A stretch of DNA of 64,000 bases, from contig NC_080671.1 of assembly GCF_030247195.1 (NCBI RefSeq), positions 200,984,897-201,048,896 of the forward strand, given 5' to 3'. A program made the translations under genes and the position numbers. Positions within the stretch are counted from its first letter, which is position 1; each line of letters opens with the position of its first letter. The notes below the pieces were generated by a model. That model was not told the DNA's origin, ran no database searches, and worked only from the letters and a program-made list of their open reading frames with translations. This document shows, one piece after another, positions 22,316 through 33,926 of the stretch. Source of the stretch: Topomyia yanbarensis. Taxonomy: Eukaryota; Arthropoda; Insecta; Diptera; Culicidae.

Positions 22316-23879
22316 AAATGTATTTTCAATATTTTTTCAAAAATTTTCAAAAGGACCGAAACTTAAATGTTAAAAAAAGTGCATTAGGAATAAATTTATA
22401 TTTTTTGTATAAGAGGGTATTTATTTCTGGTTTTCTATTTTCCTTAAAACAATCCCTCCCATCCTTTAGAGCCACACTCTTTTGCTTCACTCGTAGGTTC
22501 AACCTCTTGCCAGATAGCAACAATTTTTTGAGCGAGCTTGAAATCCAACCAGTCGAAAAATTAGCTTACACATAAAAAAAAACCGGAAAAATAACAATAG
22601 TAGGTATAATTTACATTCCCATGATTTAGTTTTTTAGGGTAATATGAAATGGATCTCTGCATTTTGATGTCAATTTAAGGCCTAATGCTACGTTGCAGAA
22701 CTTCTATGTTCATCATGTTTAGTTATTAGTATTACAGGGAGCTGTGCTCACTAGGGTATTTGTAAATTTAGTCTCCGCCATGTTATATTAATTTTCAACC
22801 TATTGTTGTAATAAATTGGTGAGTTATACCCATTTACTTCTTTTTATCTAGCGATAATAAGCGTTCTTGTTTCCAGTTCTACTTGGAAATAAAACTATTT
22901 ATAAAATACCTTGAGATGGTAATTTAAGCAATATAGCATAATAAAATCTTACTACTGAAACATCGATCACGTTTGAACGATTTCGTTAGTACCACCAATA
23001 ATGCATTTCACACGCTACCACAACGTCAAGGGTTGTTTCTAACGATTACAGCGCCAGTGGAGTGGGCGTTATCAATGTAGAACGACTACGGGCAGTTGGA
23101 CCATTTCCCACTGGCTGCTTTGAACGATCTATGCTATACCGCAAATTTTCTCCCTGCCGTTTGTTTTTTATTTTAAGAGTTATAAAAATCCTGCCGTTTG
23201 GCACAAAACGTGTATATACCCTGCATCGCTAAAAGGAAAATAAAAAGAACGTCGTCTAAAAGGTGAACACGCGAATCCACCAAACGAAATTTCGCCCGAG
23301 AAAGCAAGACACCGTTGGGCCCAGGGGATCGGCAGAATTACCCGCGACGGTGAAAAAAATGTGCGGTTAAATTCAGTTCATACTGAGGTCATGTACTGAA
23401 CGTGCAGACCTTAAATGAGGATGGCCTTCCATTTCTGTTCTTTCCGTCTCGTTTGTAACTTTAATGAACTGAATGGCGTTACACCATATGAGTAGGGGAG
23501 TAGGGGGTAAACCCGATACATCTCGATTGGATTGTTAGGCATGTTCATATCTGAATTGTTAGAAATTCAAATAGTTGAAAACTTTGCATAGCTAATTCGA
23601 ACACCTTTGAAGCTTATATTGATAGAACTTGTCCATAATAAGTTTTTGCAATTTCTCTTTGAGGTCTACAAAATCTTATGGAGAGATGTTCATTTATGCA
23701 TCAGTGAGGTAATGTCAATTTATAAATACGAGGGAGGGAGAAAGCGGTAAAAGTAATAGTTTTTTTCTAACGGTGAAAATACAATCGTTTTCCTATTTTT
23801 TCGCTATGCACAGAGAGAGAGTGCGTGTGTATTCAATTGATTTCACTAGAATATTGCAATACTTGAACAACATTTTCTC
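22316..23879. other. No gene seen; anonymous sequence with a GC-richer patch
   Basis: 22990-23360 is somewhat GC-rich and holds a TATATA box-like word (23213) and an AATAAA (23237), but there is no coding frame. GGGGAGTAGGGGGTAAACCC at 23502 resembles the TAGGGGAG transposon ends, with no partner end found. Confidence 0.35.
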
Positions 23880-24130
23880 AAATTTTCATTGCGAACCTTT
23901 GAGAATTTAGCGAGTGACAGTATTATTATTGTACCTTGAAACAATGCGGTGTACATCATAGCTCAAAATCTACTGGATCAATTGTTCTAAATTTTGCGCA
24001 AGTCTTCTTTACAATATTCCCCAGGCAACTAGCAGAGCTTTTCCAAATTCAGTATTATTATTATTTTCATAATAACAAATTAGCCATTAAATATTGCTCA
24101 ACTGTGGAAACTGGATTGATATACTAACAC
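23880..24130 (-). repeat. Dispersed repeat, family H, copy 1 (minus)
   Basis: On the minus strand it shares the order GCAAAATTT, GATCCAGTAGATTTTGA, TGGTGTACACC-like, ACTGTCA with 50100-50330 and, more weakly, with 48520-48740. It is noncoding, and the parallel stop-free frames on it are by-products of that similarity. Confidence 0.5.
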
Positions 24131-24487
24131 TCTCTGTAATACCAAAACAAATTTAAGAAAAATGTTTCTTCTTTACCGAATTAACCAATATTCGGCGATT
24201 TATGAGACATCATGTTTTGCGGCGAACAACTAAACTGCGTTGTGGGGCGAAGGTCACTAATTCGTCTATTAAAAATTACAATAACATTTCTTCAAACATT
24301 ATTTATATTTACAACTTTGTTAAGAAAAGTTTGTATAATGCCTTTTTGTAATATTTGATAGAGAAAATTGAAGTTGAATTGCGATGAAAATTTCGAAACT
24401 ATATTTATCCGCAACATACATTGAGTGTACCAATTATTTTAGGATGCTACTAGTGCCTATCCATAAGGCAAAAAGTAAAAAAAAACC

Positions 24488-24640
24488 TTTGGAAAGAAAT
24501 GGGGGATGAAACCTAAAATGATTCATTGTTATATGGCTATAGTAAGACCTAGAATAACATATGCGAGTTTAGTTTGGTGGCCAAAAACTAAAGTTAGGTA
24601 CGCACAGAAAAAACTAGAAAAATTACAAAGACTTTTTAAC
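24488..24640 (+). pseudogene. Non-LTR reverse transcriptase C-terminal scrap
   Basis: About 50 codons open from 24491 read GKKWGMKPKMIH, then MAIVRPRITYASLVWWPKTK and KLEKLQRLFN. The W-G-L/M-x-P-K-M...IVRP.xTY..xVWWPK pattern is that of the post-RT connection region of RNase H-bearing non-LTR elements. It is bordered at 24640 by the 3' end of a different element, so this piece was probably the target of that insertion. Confidence 0.7.
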
Positions 24641-24837
24641 TCTTACGAATATTATATTATCCCCTCTTTTATATGTATAAGTTAACTGTAAAGTTTTTTT
24701 TAGTTTCATTATATAAAGCAAAATAATATTGAAATGTGTAACCTCCTAGTTTTAAGAAATTCAAAATGTAAAACAATGAAAAATGGCACCTTTATGCTAA
24801 CGCATACGTGCCTTATCAAATAAACAAATTGAAAAAA
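24640..24837 (+). mobile_element. 3' end of the RNase H-type retrotransposon (5'-truncated copy 3)
   Basis: This segment is the near-exact reverse complement of 33927-34105, the 3' end of copy 2: shared words include CCTCTTTTATATGTATAAGT, AAATGGCACCTTTATGCTAA and TGCCTTATCAAATAAACAAA, both ending in a run of A. Short 3'-only copies are typical of target-primed reverse transcription that stopped early. Confidence 0.85.
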
Positions 24838-24984
24838 AGACTTTTTAACATAAATTATAATTTTGGAGGAAGTCGTTAAATAAATTTGGTGCATTTTGAT
24901 GTCAACTCAAACTCCATTCGGGAACCTTCGCCGGGTCTGCTCTACCCAACTACATCCTCTTTGACAAGGTTCGTCTAGAGCGAT

Positions 24985-25440
24985 TCCATGAGAAACCGAC
25001 CGACCCCAAGTGTGCATGATGAACAAGACATTCATCAATCTCATTCACATAGAAGTCTTGAAGAAGGGTGTTTATACATGAGCTCTGGGGAAAGCTCATA
25101 CCATGCTCTTGAATCGCCATGCCAAAAATTCATATACTTTTCAGACAATTATTTAAAGTGTGTGAAACACCATACTGGAGATGCTTGTCCGAGTTAACAT
25201 TGATAGACACGGAATCAAAACTCCCTTGATATCCAAGAACACTGATTTTCTCATTCCAAGGCCATTTAAATTTAGGTTCCGCGCAACGCCGAGCAATTGT
25301 TTGTTTGTCGTTGCGGAAATCAAATTGTGTATCTGAAACAAAGCCATTTGCTTCAATCGAATTGGTGGAACAGGATCAATTTCTCGAACAATTTCCGTAT
25401 ACATGACAGTGTGACGGTATAACGATATATCACGCGTGGG
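24985..25440 (-). pseudogene. Reverse transcriptase relic, I-superfamily (copy 4)
   Basis: Across shifting minus-strand frames one reads VSDTQFDFRNDKQTIA, then GSFDSVSINVNSDKH (motif A region) and QSSCINTLLQDFYVNEIDEC (motif B region onward). The same order of blocks occurs in copy 1 (13000-12730), so it belongs to that family or a close relative. Both ends are truncated and the motif B glycine is lost. Confidence 0.7.
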
Positions 25441-25568
25441 ACAATATTACTTTCCAGAAACTTGTTCAATAAATTCAATAAACTTCATCAATACTTATGG
25501 ACAATTCAATAAAATGCCAATTAGTGACTAAAACCATAGCGTTCAATGCGGCATAATCGGCCCAAGAG

Positions 25569-25818
25569 CAGGGTTACCATATTCACAGATTTTTCTGTAA
25601 TGTCACAGATTTTTTTCATAATTTTTGATCACAGATTCTTTTTCACAGATGACAGATGAAATTTTCACAGATTTTCACAGATTTTTGAAATTTTGTGATT
25701 TTTCACAGATTTTTTGGAAATTTAACACAGATTTCCACAGATTTTTTTCCATTTTTAGTCTTCACAGATGGTGAAAAGATGTTTTGACCGAAACACAGAT
25801 TTCAATGTGGCATCCCTG
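25569..25818. mobile_element. 250 bp hAT-type MITE with a CACAGA array
   Basis: Ends CAGGGTTACCA and TGGCATCCCTG are imperfect inverted repeats, flanked by CCCAAGAG (25561-25568) and CTCAAGAG (25819-25826), seven of eight bases equal. Eight-base duplications with CAGGG ends are diagnostic of hAT elements. The interior holds eleven CACAGA words, mostly TCACAGATTTT, all in the same orientation. Confidence 0.85.
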
Positions 25819-25899
25819 CTCAAGAGTCCAGATGCTTCAAAACTGAACGAACGTGATTTGAATGTGCAGATTGGTTACCACACTAAGAGTGTCTCCTAG

Positions 25900-26974
25900 A
25901 TTCCGATGGATCCTAATAATATAATGTGAATAACGCACGTTAATTTTAAATTATTTAAATCAACCTTAGACACATTTGAACATCTGTAAGATGGATTACT
26001 GATTCTACAAAAAACTATTTTCCCTTCACAATATAAAAAACTAATGGCAGGTCTAACCGAATGTTGGTACCGAAAAAGTGTTAAACAGATGATGCTGTAC
26101 AAATTCCCACAGCAACTAATCTTTCCCTCGTAAACGACAGAATATAACTGTCTATTTTCCGTAGCTGTTTTGGTGCTGTTTCCTGTTTCCGTTGTCGTCT
26201 GCTGAATCTGATCTAATCTGCAAAAGAAGCAAAAACAAATGTTGTAATGAAACTAGAGCTATCCTACCTACGTACATTGGTTGGAATTGAAATGTAGAAT
26301 CAGAATCGTATGGAGGAATAGGGATGTATGTATGGTAAACTATCGGCAAGTGCATCAGCAAGAAGCGAAAAAAATGCGGCTACAGAATGGTTTTGCTTCC
26401 GATGTGAAACTCTATTTCACACGCTTCTTTCAGCTTCTCTCCTCCCGGAATGGATTGAATTTCACAGTAGTCCATTGTGGAGCATATGCATAATGTATCG
26501 TGTTTCGCTTCTAACCATTGCCGAATTGTCCTAGGACATAGGACATTTTCATTGTGTCTACACCAACCTGGTCGTAGGTTTTTTCCAGTTGAACTTTTCC
26601 ACATTCACCATGTGCTGTGTTGTTACCTAGGTGCCTTTAATTCCGAATAAAGAAATAAATAAACCACAGAGCTATTCCTGAATATCTCTGCATCCTGTTT
26701 CTGTGTTTCTGGAAAACGGCGTTTTTTTAGAATGATGTATGGGGTTTTCTCCTACGCACATATAGTGGCATTTTAATGAAAATTATGGAGAATATATGAA
26801 TAATTACCATTGCTGACAAAGGTCCATATGAATAATTTTCATTGCTGTTATTGTTCAGTATTACCACAAAAACAGTTGTAGGCGGTGTATGTATTCTTGT
26901 ATAAGTTTTGATAATTATCTCAACACAGAAATAGAAAGGATAATTATCTCACCATCTTATAAAAGATGAATTAC
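25900..26974. other. No gene seen
   Basis: Anonymous sequence. An AATAAAGAAATAAATAAA run at 26646 could be the tail of a retroposed copy, but nothing upstream is recognised. Confidence 0.35.
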
Positions 26975-26984
26975 CTGCTGCTGC

Positions 26985-27215
26985 AATAAAGAATAGCGGA
27001 TAACCGTGGACCTTCTAAACAAAAGTTTACGTCGTTGAAATACAGAAGGAAAATCAAAGGACCGAGATGGCTGCCTTGCGGAATACCAAATGTAGCGAAG
27101 AACTCTTTGGATACACAACTATCTATCTTGACAGCCAGACGACGGGATGGGGTGTTCCCATGCGGGTTTCAGTTGCGATGCAGAGTGTCGAACATAATTT
27201 ACGCAGCCATTAAGG
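26985..27215 (-). pseudogene. Jockey-like reverse transcriptase scrap (motif B)
   Basis: On the minus strand the frame reads MGTPRRLAVKIDSCVSKEF, then GIPQGSHLGPLIFLLYFNDV, then NFCLEGPRLS. This is RT motif B and its flanks (xGVPQGSxLGPLLFxLxxND). The catalytic YADD that should follow is replaced by AILY, where the similarity ends. It is distinct in sequence from the Jockey element at 15.6-20.5 kb (STIGPLLFSLFF), so a second family is present. The fragment is about 75 codons and dead. Confidence 0.8.
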
Positions 27216-27729
27216 TAGAATTTGTTTGTAGTGCGGGACAGTCTTCCTATACAAACATCCAACACCATGTCCTCTATAGCTCTGCTCTCATATCAAGTTT
27301 ACTTTATGTGTACAGTTCCGAACACGCTATTTCATACATAAACACGTACACAATCTCGCTTGCACAACCAAATCTCATGTACGTCTACGATGTTCATACA
27401 GGTTCGTAGCAGTAATTTTATTTTTCTCTTACTCATCATCGCTAGTGTTGATTAATTTTGTTTTGAGCGTATCTTCCTTCTTTAAGCACACGGGCATATT
27501 TAACCAAAGTTTGAAGATCATTTTCGTTTGTTCGACGTTTGAGACAAAGCTGTACATAAAGTTTGCACTATATTTTATACACATGTGGAAGCTTATTGAT
27601 TTGTGTGGGAGGCCTGGTGTGGGATATAATTCACCAAGTGTTATGTACATGAGTGTCTCACTGTCGTCTTCGCAACATAGCGTTAACATTAGATCTAAAT
27701 GCCGATTATGCGACAAAAGCGCGCGAGCG

Positions 27730-28491
27730 CTCAGAAGAGTAACTGCTACCAGTGCAGAGGTCAATTTTCTATATCCTTTCGAATACTAGTAATTTAGAGG
27801 TGATCTTTGCGAATACATTTATTTTTACAGTTGCACAAACAGTTGATCAGTGGAAAAGGGGGAAGAAAACGGACGCTCGTGCATAATTTCATAGAGATGC
27901 ATTTTAAAAAAACATGTATTTGGCCCTACAGCATTTTGGTGTACATCAAATTACTAAAAAATTTCAATATTTTCAGCTCGCTTGAAATTTGTGGATCGGA
28001 CAAGATCGGAAGAGTTCGAATGTTTTTCAAATAGCTGGAATCTAGTTTAGTAATACTGCTTCAGAAACTTTGCCGGATCTCGCCATATAATGTAACTTTT
28101 TTATCCTTCAAGTTGGGAATAAAATGTTTAAAAAACGCATTTTTTTTAAATTGGTGCAATGCGCAGAAACACTACAATTTTCAGTTGGTTTTAGCCTAAA
28201 GTTGTACAAATGGCTGTGTTCAACTACGTTTTTAATAATATTATCTTATTTATTACAGTCATCATCACTAGAAAGCAATATTGCTGGATATATAATTAAA
28301 ATGATTAAAAATCCCTTAAAATATCACCATTTTACATCCATGCAAAATATATTTAGCGATTTTCGACACACTCCTAATTTTGCCACGTTATTCAGCAGGA
28401 TTTTAGTTATGTAAAAAAATATAACGAAAAAGAAAATCGAAAAAAATATTTTAGTTATTGGCCAGGAATTTGTTCTAGTTACTCCTCTGTG
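27730..28491 (+). mobile_element. CACAGAGG-TIR element, copy E2 (Jockey-free)
   Basis: Left end CTCAGAAGAGTAAC and right end (inverse) CACAGAGGAGTAACTAGAAC. The body is the reverse complement of both halves of E1 with few differences, except for about 95 bp missing near the left end. A frame of 97 codons (28124-28414) is shared with E1, but its conservation follows from overall similarity and it has no recognised domain. The segment near 28100-28115 is continuous, where E1 has the retrotransposon. Confidence 0.75.
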
Positions 28492-28696
28492 CAGCTGTTT
28501 ATTCTAGGAGCTTTAGAAGGAACTATTACTAGAGTACGTACTGTTGTTGTGTGGGTGTGCATAATCGCGCAACTTATAATATACTGGCTATATTTTATTC
28601 GTTAATTGAGACCATGCACCCGTTATATAAATATTAGAATATTAGCATCCAATATATGCAGATTTTCATATTTTAAAAATTCAATTCTATAATATA

Positions 28697-29128
28697 CAGT
28701 GAAGACCCGATTTTATCAGCCCCCGATTTTATCAGCCCCTAATTTTATCTACCCCCATTTTATCAGTTTTTTAATCCGATTTTATCAGCGTCATATGAAA
28801 ATTGACAGTTTGTAGTTTGATGGACTCTAGCAGACGAACCAAGTTGAATTCAAGTAAATCCTTCCTTAAGCATATTTTTCTTATCTTAGAGATCAGAAAA
28901 AGCAAAGAAAAATTTTGCACTTTGTTTTGCACTGTCAGACCCACTTAAGGGAAATTTAAGTTAAATAATCAGAAAAGGGTATAAGGCTATACCTAGGGAC
29001 TAAAGAAGAATATTTTAAGGCCTTGGGTTTCTTAATAAGAAAGAAAAATATATGTCCCGATTTTATCAATGACCCCGTTTTATCAGCCTAAAGTTCACTA
29101 AGGGGCTGATAAAAGCGGGTATTTACTG
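28697..29128 (+). mobile_element. Tc1/mariner-type MITE, CAGTGAAGACCC family, copy 1
   Basis: Starts CAGTGAAGACCCGATTTTAT and ends as the inverse of CAGTAAATACCCGCTTTTAT, with TA on both sides. The left 100 bp repeats CCGATTTTATCAGCCCC-like words four to five times. Ends beginning CAGT with TA duplication fit pogo/Tigger-type elements. 432 bp, no ORF. Confidence 0.8.
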
Positions 29129-29897
29129 TATATACATACAACACATATATCCATGTGCACTACAATCGTTACATCCACTATTTGTATGTCCTTGTTAAAG
29201 CTTCTATTTGTCAGGCGGTACTATTTCATATAGTTAATCAATATTATAATCATCATAATCAAATAATTTTTTTTATTATTCACATAAATTATATCATATC
29301 ATCGATAACATTCTAAGATCATTTTCTATGTGTATACAATTACAAATGTCGCAGGAACACCATGAAATGCTTCACCTAAATAGCATAGAACAATAAATGA
29401 ACGAAAGACATGCTGTATTCATCGACATCGGATGAAAATATAATAAATGTCAATGGGTTTTATCATCGTCCGAGGTTTTTTTTCTATTGCAGGAATGAAT
29501 TCTAAAAAAGAGAACATTTATTTACACTCATGATGCATTTTTCCCCAACTTGTGGTATGTAAGATACTGCCTAAAATGAAACAAAATATATTTTTGGTAA
29601 AACCTACAAAAACGATACACGAATAAATTATTAGGGAAATTATTACGTCACATTTCTATGGAAAAAGTACATAACAATGTTTTATATATATACACATTTA
29701 AAATACAAATTCAATTACTTTTCATGTAAACGCATTTTTCTGTATAATGACAGAAATGTAAAATAATATGCTGTGCATCATCTAAAAACAAAATTCAGCT
29801 GAATAAAATAGAAAATTGTGGACGACACATACTTTTACATGTTCTAACTTCAAGTGAATTGTGACGTTCTTTATGTGTATCTTGCGAAACGTAAATA
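29129..29897. other. Spacer between two related MITEs; no gene
   Basis: AT-rich, no frame above 60 codons, no repeat noticed. Confidence 0.4.
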
Positions 29898-30255
29898 CAG
29901 TGAACACCCGATTTAGATCCCCGATTTTACCTGCTACGTATGGAAATGTATTTGATGGGCTCTAGTAGACGAATCAAATTAAATTTGAATCAATCTCTTG
30001 GGCATATATTTCCTATTTTGAGAATGAAATCTATGCAAAAATAAAAAGTCTATATGTTTACAAAATTTGCACTGAAAGGAAAATTTACTCTAAATAATCA
30101 GAAAGGGTTATGAGGCAACATCTAGACCAAAAGAGAATATTTCATCAGCTTCGGTTTATTAAAAAGAAAGAAAAAAAAATGTCCCGATCTTGTCAATAAC
30201 CTCGTTTCGTCGGCCTAAAATACACAAAGGGGTTGATAAAAAAGGGTCTTCACTG
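29898..30255 (+). mobile_element. Tc1/mariner-type MITE, CAGTGAAGACCC family, copy 2
   Basis: Starts CAGTGAACACCCGATTTAGA and ends as the inverse of CAGTGAAGACCCTTTTTTAT, again with flanking TA. It aligns with copy 1 along its length (shared GATGGACTCTAG/GATGGGCTCTAG region and AAGAAAGAAA...TGTCCCGAT region) in the same orientation, 0.77 kb away. Confidence 0.8.
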
Positions 30256-30289
30256 TACTTCTAAGAGTGTACCGTTATAGAACTCATCA

Positions 30290-30524
30290 CTTATATTATA
30301 TTATATTATATTATATTATATTATATTATATTATATTATATTATATTATATTATATTATATTATATTATATTATATTATATTATATTATATTATATTATA
30401 TTATATTATATTATATTATATTATATTATATTATATTATATTATATTATATTATATTATATTATATTATATTATATTATATTATATTATATTATATTATA
30501 TTATATTATATTATATTATATTAT
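30290..30524. repeat. TTATA pentanucleotide microsatellite, about 47 copies
   Basis: Uninterrupted run of the five-base unit for about 234 bp, starting 35 bases after MITE copy 2. The long stop-free frame across it is a by-product of the repeat and not a gene. Confidence 0.98.
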
Positions 30525-31430
30525 CAGGATTTACGGGTGGGGAGGGTGCATCACGGCAACATTGAAGTTACAATTGGACAATGAAGTGGAACGCCAATCG
30601 GAGTCAAGAAGGAAAAGTGTTCATCGTTCGCGACAGATAAATTTCTCTCCAACAATTGTAAACAATTTGACGCGCTCTTCTTCAACAAACCATCTCGTAA
30701 ACTTCGTTTTTCAATAACTTTGTGTTTTTGAAAACATTGGATATTTTTTGGTTTTCTTTATTTCTTGTTGTTCAGTATCAAACGTACAACTTCTCTTTTG
30801 ATTCATATATTGAACCTGTTGAAAAATTATTTTGATTAAGAACAGATGATCGGATACAGTCGAGCACGTTCGAGCTTGTACATTTTATGATGATGCCATT
30901 TTAACATGCTTGTTTTTCTAGTGGCCAGTTTTTCAGTTTTTACATCCGCGAGTCTATTACTATGAGTGTTTATAGTACGCACCTGTACGCACCACTAACG
31001 CGCTGGTGGATCTAATTCATATTTACAGGGTGACCTACTTATACCACACAGAGTTGAATTAGATTATTTATTAGAATTCAAAATGTTACCTAAGAAACCA
31101 ACAGACATGGAAAGTGCGTTTTAAAAACTGCTTTTGGCAAATTAGACTGCTTCATTATTTTTGCGCTATGAAAATATTTTTTACGGCTTTTCTGCCTTCA
31201 AAATGCCTATTAATGACAAGAAGTTTTTAAATAGTTTATTGAAATCAAGTTTAAAATACTCATTTTCATGCATAAATGCTAATATGCTGCAAGAAGCATC
31301 TGAAATCTAAATAAACTGCTACTTTATTGCATTTACTAGTACATACTTGGTGGTTATTTGTGAAATATTGGGTTCCGAGATGTTCAAAAATTAATTTCGC
31401 CGTCATTCTAAAAAACAAAGATGGCAGAGA
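30525..31430. other. No gene seen
   Basis: Anonymous sequence without frames above 60 codons. Confidence 0.4.
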
Positions 31431-31439
31431 CTTCAAAAT

Positions 31440-31850
31440 TCAAAATGGTTTTTCTTGGCGCGTTATCATATGAAACCATACAAAGTAGATATTTCTCATT
31501 TGCAAATCTTGTAATAGTAGGATGTCTCCATATCCCAAATTGATATTCATCACCATACAAAAATCCAACATGTCGAAGCTATAGTAAAAAATCCGTTATA
31601 ATAGATATGACGGATTTTTTACTATGGACAATTCTGAAAACCTTCAATCTGGTTGCTTTTAGAATAGAGATGTCATCATCTTGGATTTCAAAATGGCATC
31701 AGACAACGATTTTTGGCCTCGTCTTATAAAAACCGTGTCGAAAATATCCATATTGGTTGGGATATAGGGAATTCCGCTAAACCAGATGTCGCCATCTAGA
31801 AAATTCAGAATTAGCCACCATGTTTGGGTGCTGACAACCGTTTCTAGTAT
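31440..31850. repeat. Degenerate satellite-like units (same family as 35600-36190)
   Basis: 31660-31800 reads TCATCTTGGATTTCAAAATGGC, CAGACAACGATTTTTGG, then CATATTGG and GGAATTCCGCTAAACCAGAT, the same order of words as in the array at 35600-36190. 31440-31580 may be a more decayed unit. Confidence 0.5.
31581..31625. repeat. Perfect 16 bp hairpin
   Basis: ATAGTAAAAAATCCGT (31581-31596) is followed, after 13 bases, by its exact reverse complement (31610-31625). AT-rich stem; no known role. Confidence 0.85.
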
Positions 31851-33926
31851 TCTTTTTCAAAAACTGTACTAAAAGAAATTTTATCGAACATTTCGTTGCC
31901 ATTCAATGTTGAATCATAATATAGAATAAATTCACTTCGTAAATATTCAATGTGTATATTTCTTCGATCGATTTACTTCTTTCTATAACACTAAGCAAAT
32001 CTTCAAAAAAAAAAAAACTTTTGAGTTGATTTAAAGTTGTTCAAAAAATATTTTGGTTGCAGAACAAAACATACGAAACTGCTTGGTTCAGCTATCAGCA
32101 CAAAAATAACGTGCGAATGTACAGCACCAATAAAATTTGTCAGTATGACCATATCTGCTTTCTGTCAAAGTTACATAGATACACTGCCAGTGTATCAATA
32201 GTATTTCATATAGCATACCAAAATAACATAATATATTTTAGATTTACCACATTGGTATGTTTGGATGAATTATTCAAAAGCCATAACTCAATTTCATTAG
32301 CGTAGGTAGTTGAGTAATAGAGCGTAGTGAGAGGAGGGAAGGAGGGCTTTAATATATAGAAATTCGAACTGAAATAACTGAAATATTGTCGAGTTAGAAT
32401 GTTTTGATGAACTATTTCAAAACATTTGCACATTTTTTTGAAACTACATGTTTTGACTTTAAATTTTAGTTTTTGAAGACAAAAGCTATTTAATTCCAAA
32501 TTATATATGAAGTAAACAATATTGTGGCGTATTTGTCTATTTCATAATAGAATGTAAAAAAAATTGTGTTTTTGTGAAACGACACATAATTTTAATTGTT
32601 CTTGAATGTAAATTCAAGAGAATTGTGACACTGCTTTTATGTTACATCATGAACGTTTAATTTTGATTAAGCTATTGAAACTCCTATTCCATTCCATCGT
32701 GTATTTCACCTTTTATTCACAAATAAAATTCTGTTTTTTCGAATGTTGTGTTTTGGTCACCATCAATGCAAAAGAGATTACTATAGGCACGGAGGTTGCA
32801 TTTATAAATCATTTTGTTTGAAGCATTATGTCGACGTGGTTTGTTCATATTTTGAAATGGGCTAGCATGATGCAAACAGCTCAAATTAATTACTCTACAA
32901 ACTGCTTTGATCCTTCCTTCCCACGTTGATACGGCATAAGTAACTATACTCTCATTTGCGATCGCCGCTGTAACGAATTTGTTCAGCAGTAGAAAAACTC
33001 AATTCGCTAGGCGTAAAGTCCTAATGAGCAACGCAGTCTGGAAATTGCTGCTCACCTAGAAATAGCGGTATTGTGCAAAATCATCACGTGCAAAAATTTA
33101 ACGAGCAGGTTTTTTACGTTAGAAAGCCGAACATGGCCTGTGTGCATCGTGCATGTGGGTGTTTATGTATATTCATTAAAATTTTAATTACCAGTATTTT
33201 AATTTGTTATATTTAGTAATAATGATTGTACGTTTCTTAGCTCTAGCAATAAACGGAAAAAATAACAAGTACCAATTACGAATAAGTCTCTCCCATAGAG
33301 TAATACGGGGCAAGGGTGCTCATTACGCGAAGGTGGATATGGTATTTTTAATACCTGTATTTCACCCGGGGCGTTTGTGTGAGTTTGAAAGTGCTAATTT
33401 GTTTGTTTTCTATTTTAATGATGAAGCTTACGAACTTGTGATACTATCAACATTGTATGAGTGTACTACATAATTAGGTTAGTTGATCATATATGAGCGA
33501 ACGCAAATAATAATCCCATGCTCCGTTGAACCCGTTTCTAATATATTAAAATAAACGCGGACCGAGATTCTTCAGAATAGAAATCGTTCAAAATGTTCTC
33601 ACCCGAAAAGGTCAGCAATTTTGAGCCTTTAGTATAAAAATTAGTTAGAATTAAATAATTTGCTTGCAGGAAAATCCGTATATCGATTCATTCAGGATTA
33701 AAAATCGGCGGTTTACTATGTAAGAGCTGGGTATATTTTTTCGGATTTCATACTAAAGGTTTTTTTGACCAATTCCTACATCGAAGAGTTCCAGTCCCGT
33801 TTCTACCTTTAAAGTTTATAACCGAATTTCCATTCTAATACGTTTAAGCGGGTTTTATGAAGCATGATCTGTTCTTGTAACTTATATTTTCAGTCGCTCA
33901 TATGAGCACACATGATTTCAACGAAG
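31851..33926. other. No gene seen
   Basis: AT-rich sequence with chance frames up to 97 codons (32206-32499 minus, 33204-33473 plus) lacking domains. Confidence 0.4.

Noticed and set aside
23100..23360. Possible LTR-retrotransposon LTR with TATA box, AATAAA and downstream leader
   Set aside because: No second LTR, no clear TG...CA ends, no primer-binding site match I can defend and no gag or pol nearby.
30267..30584. A 105-codon frame of repeated Tyr-Ile-Leu residues
   Set aside because: It is the translation of the TTATA microsatellite, not a gene.
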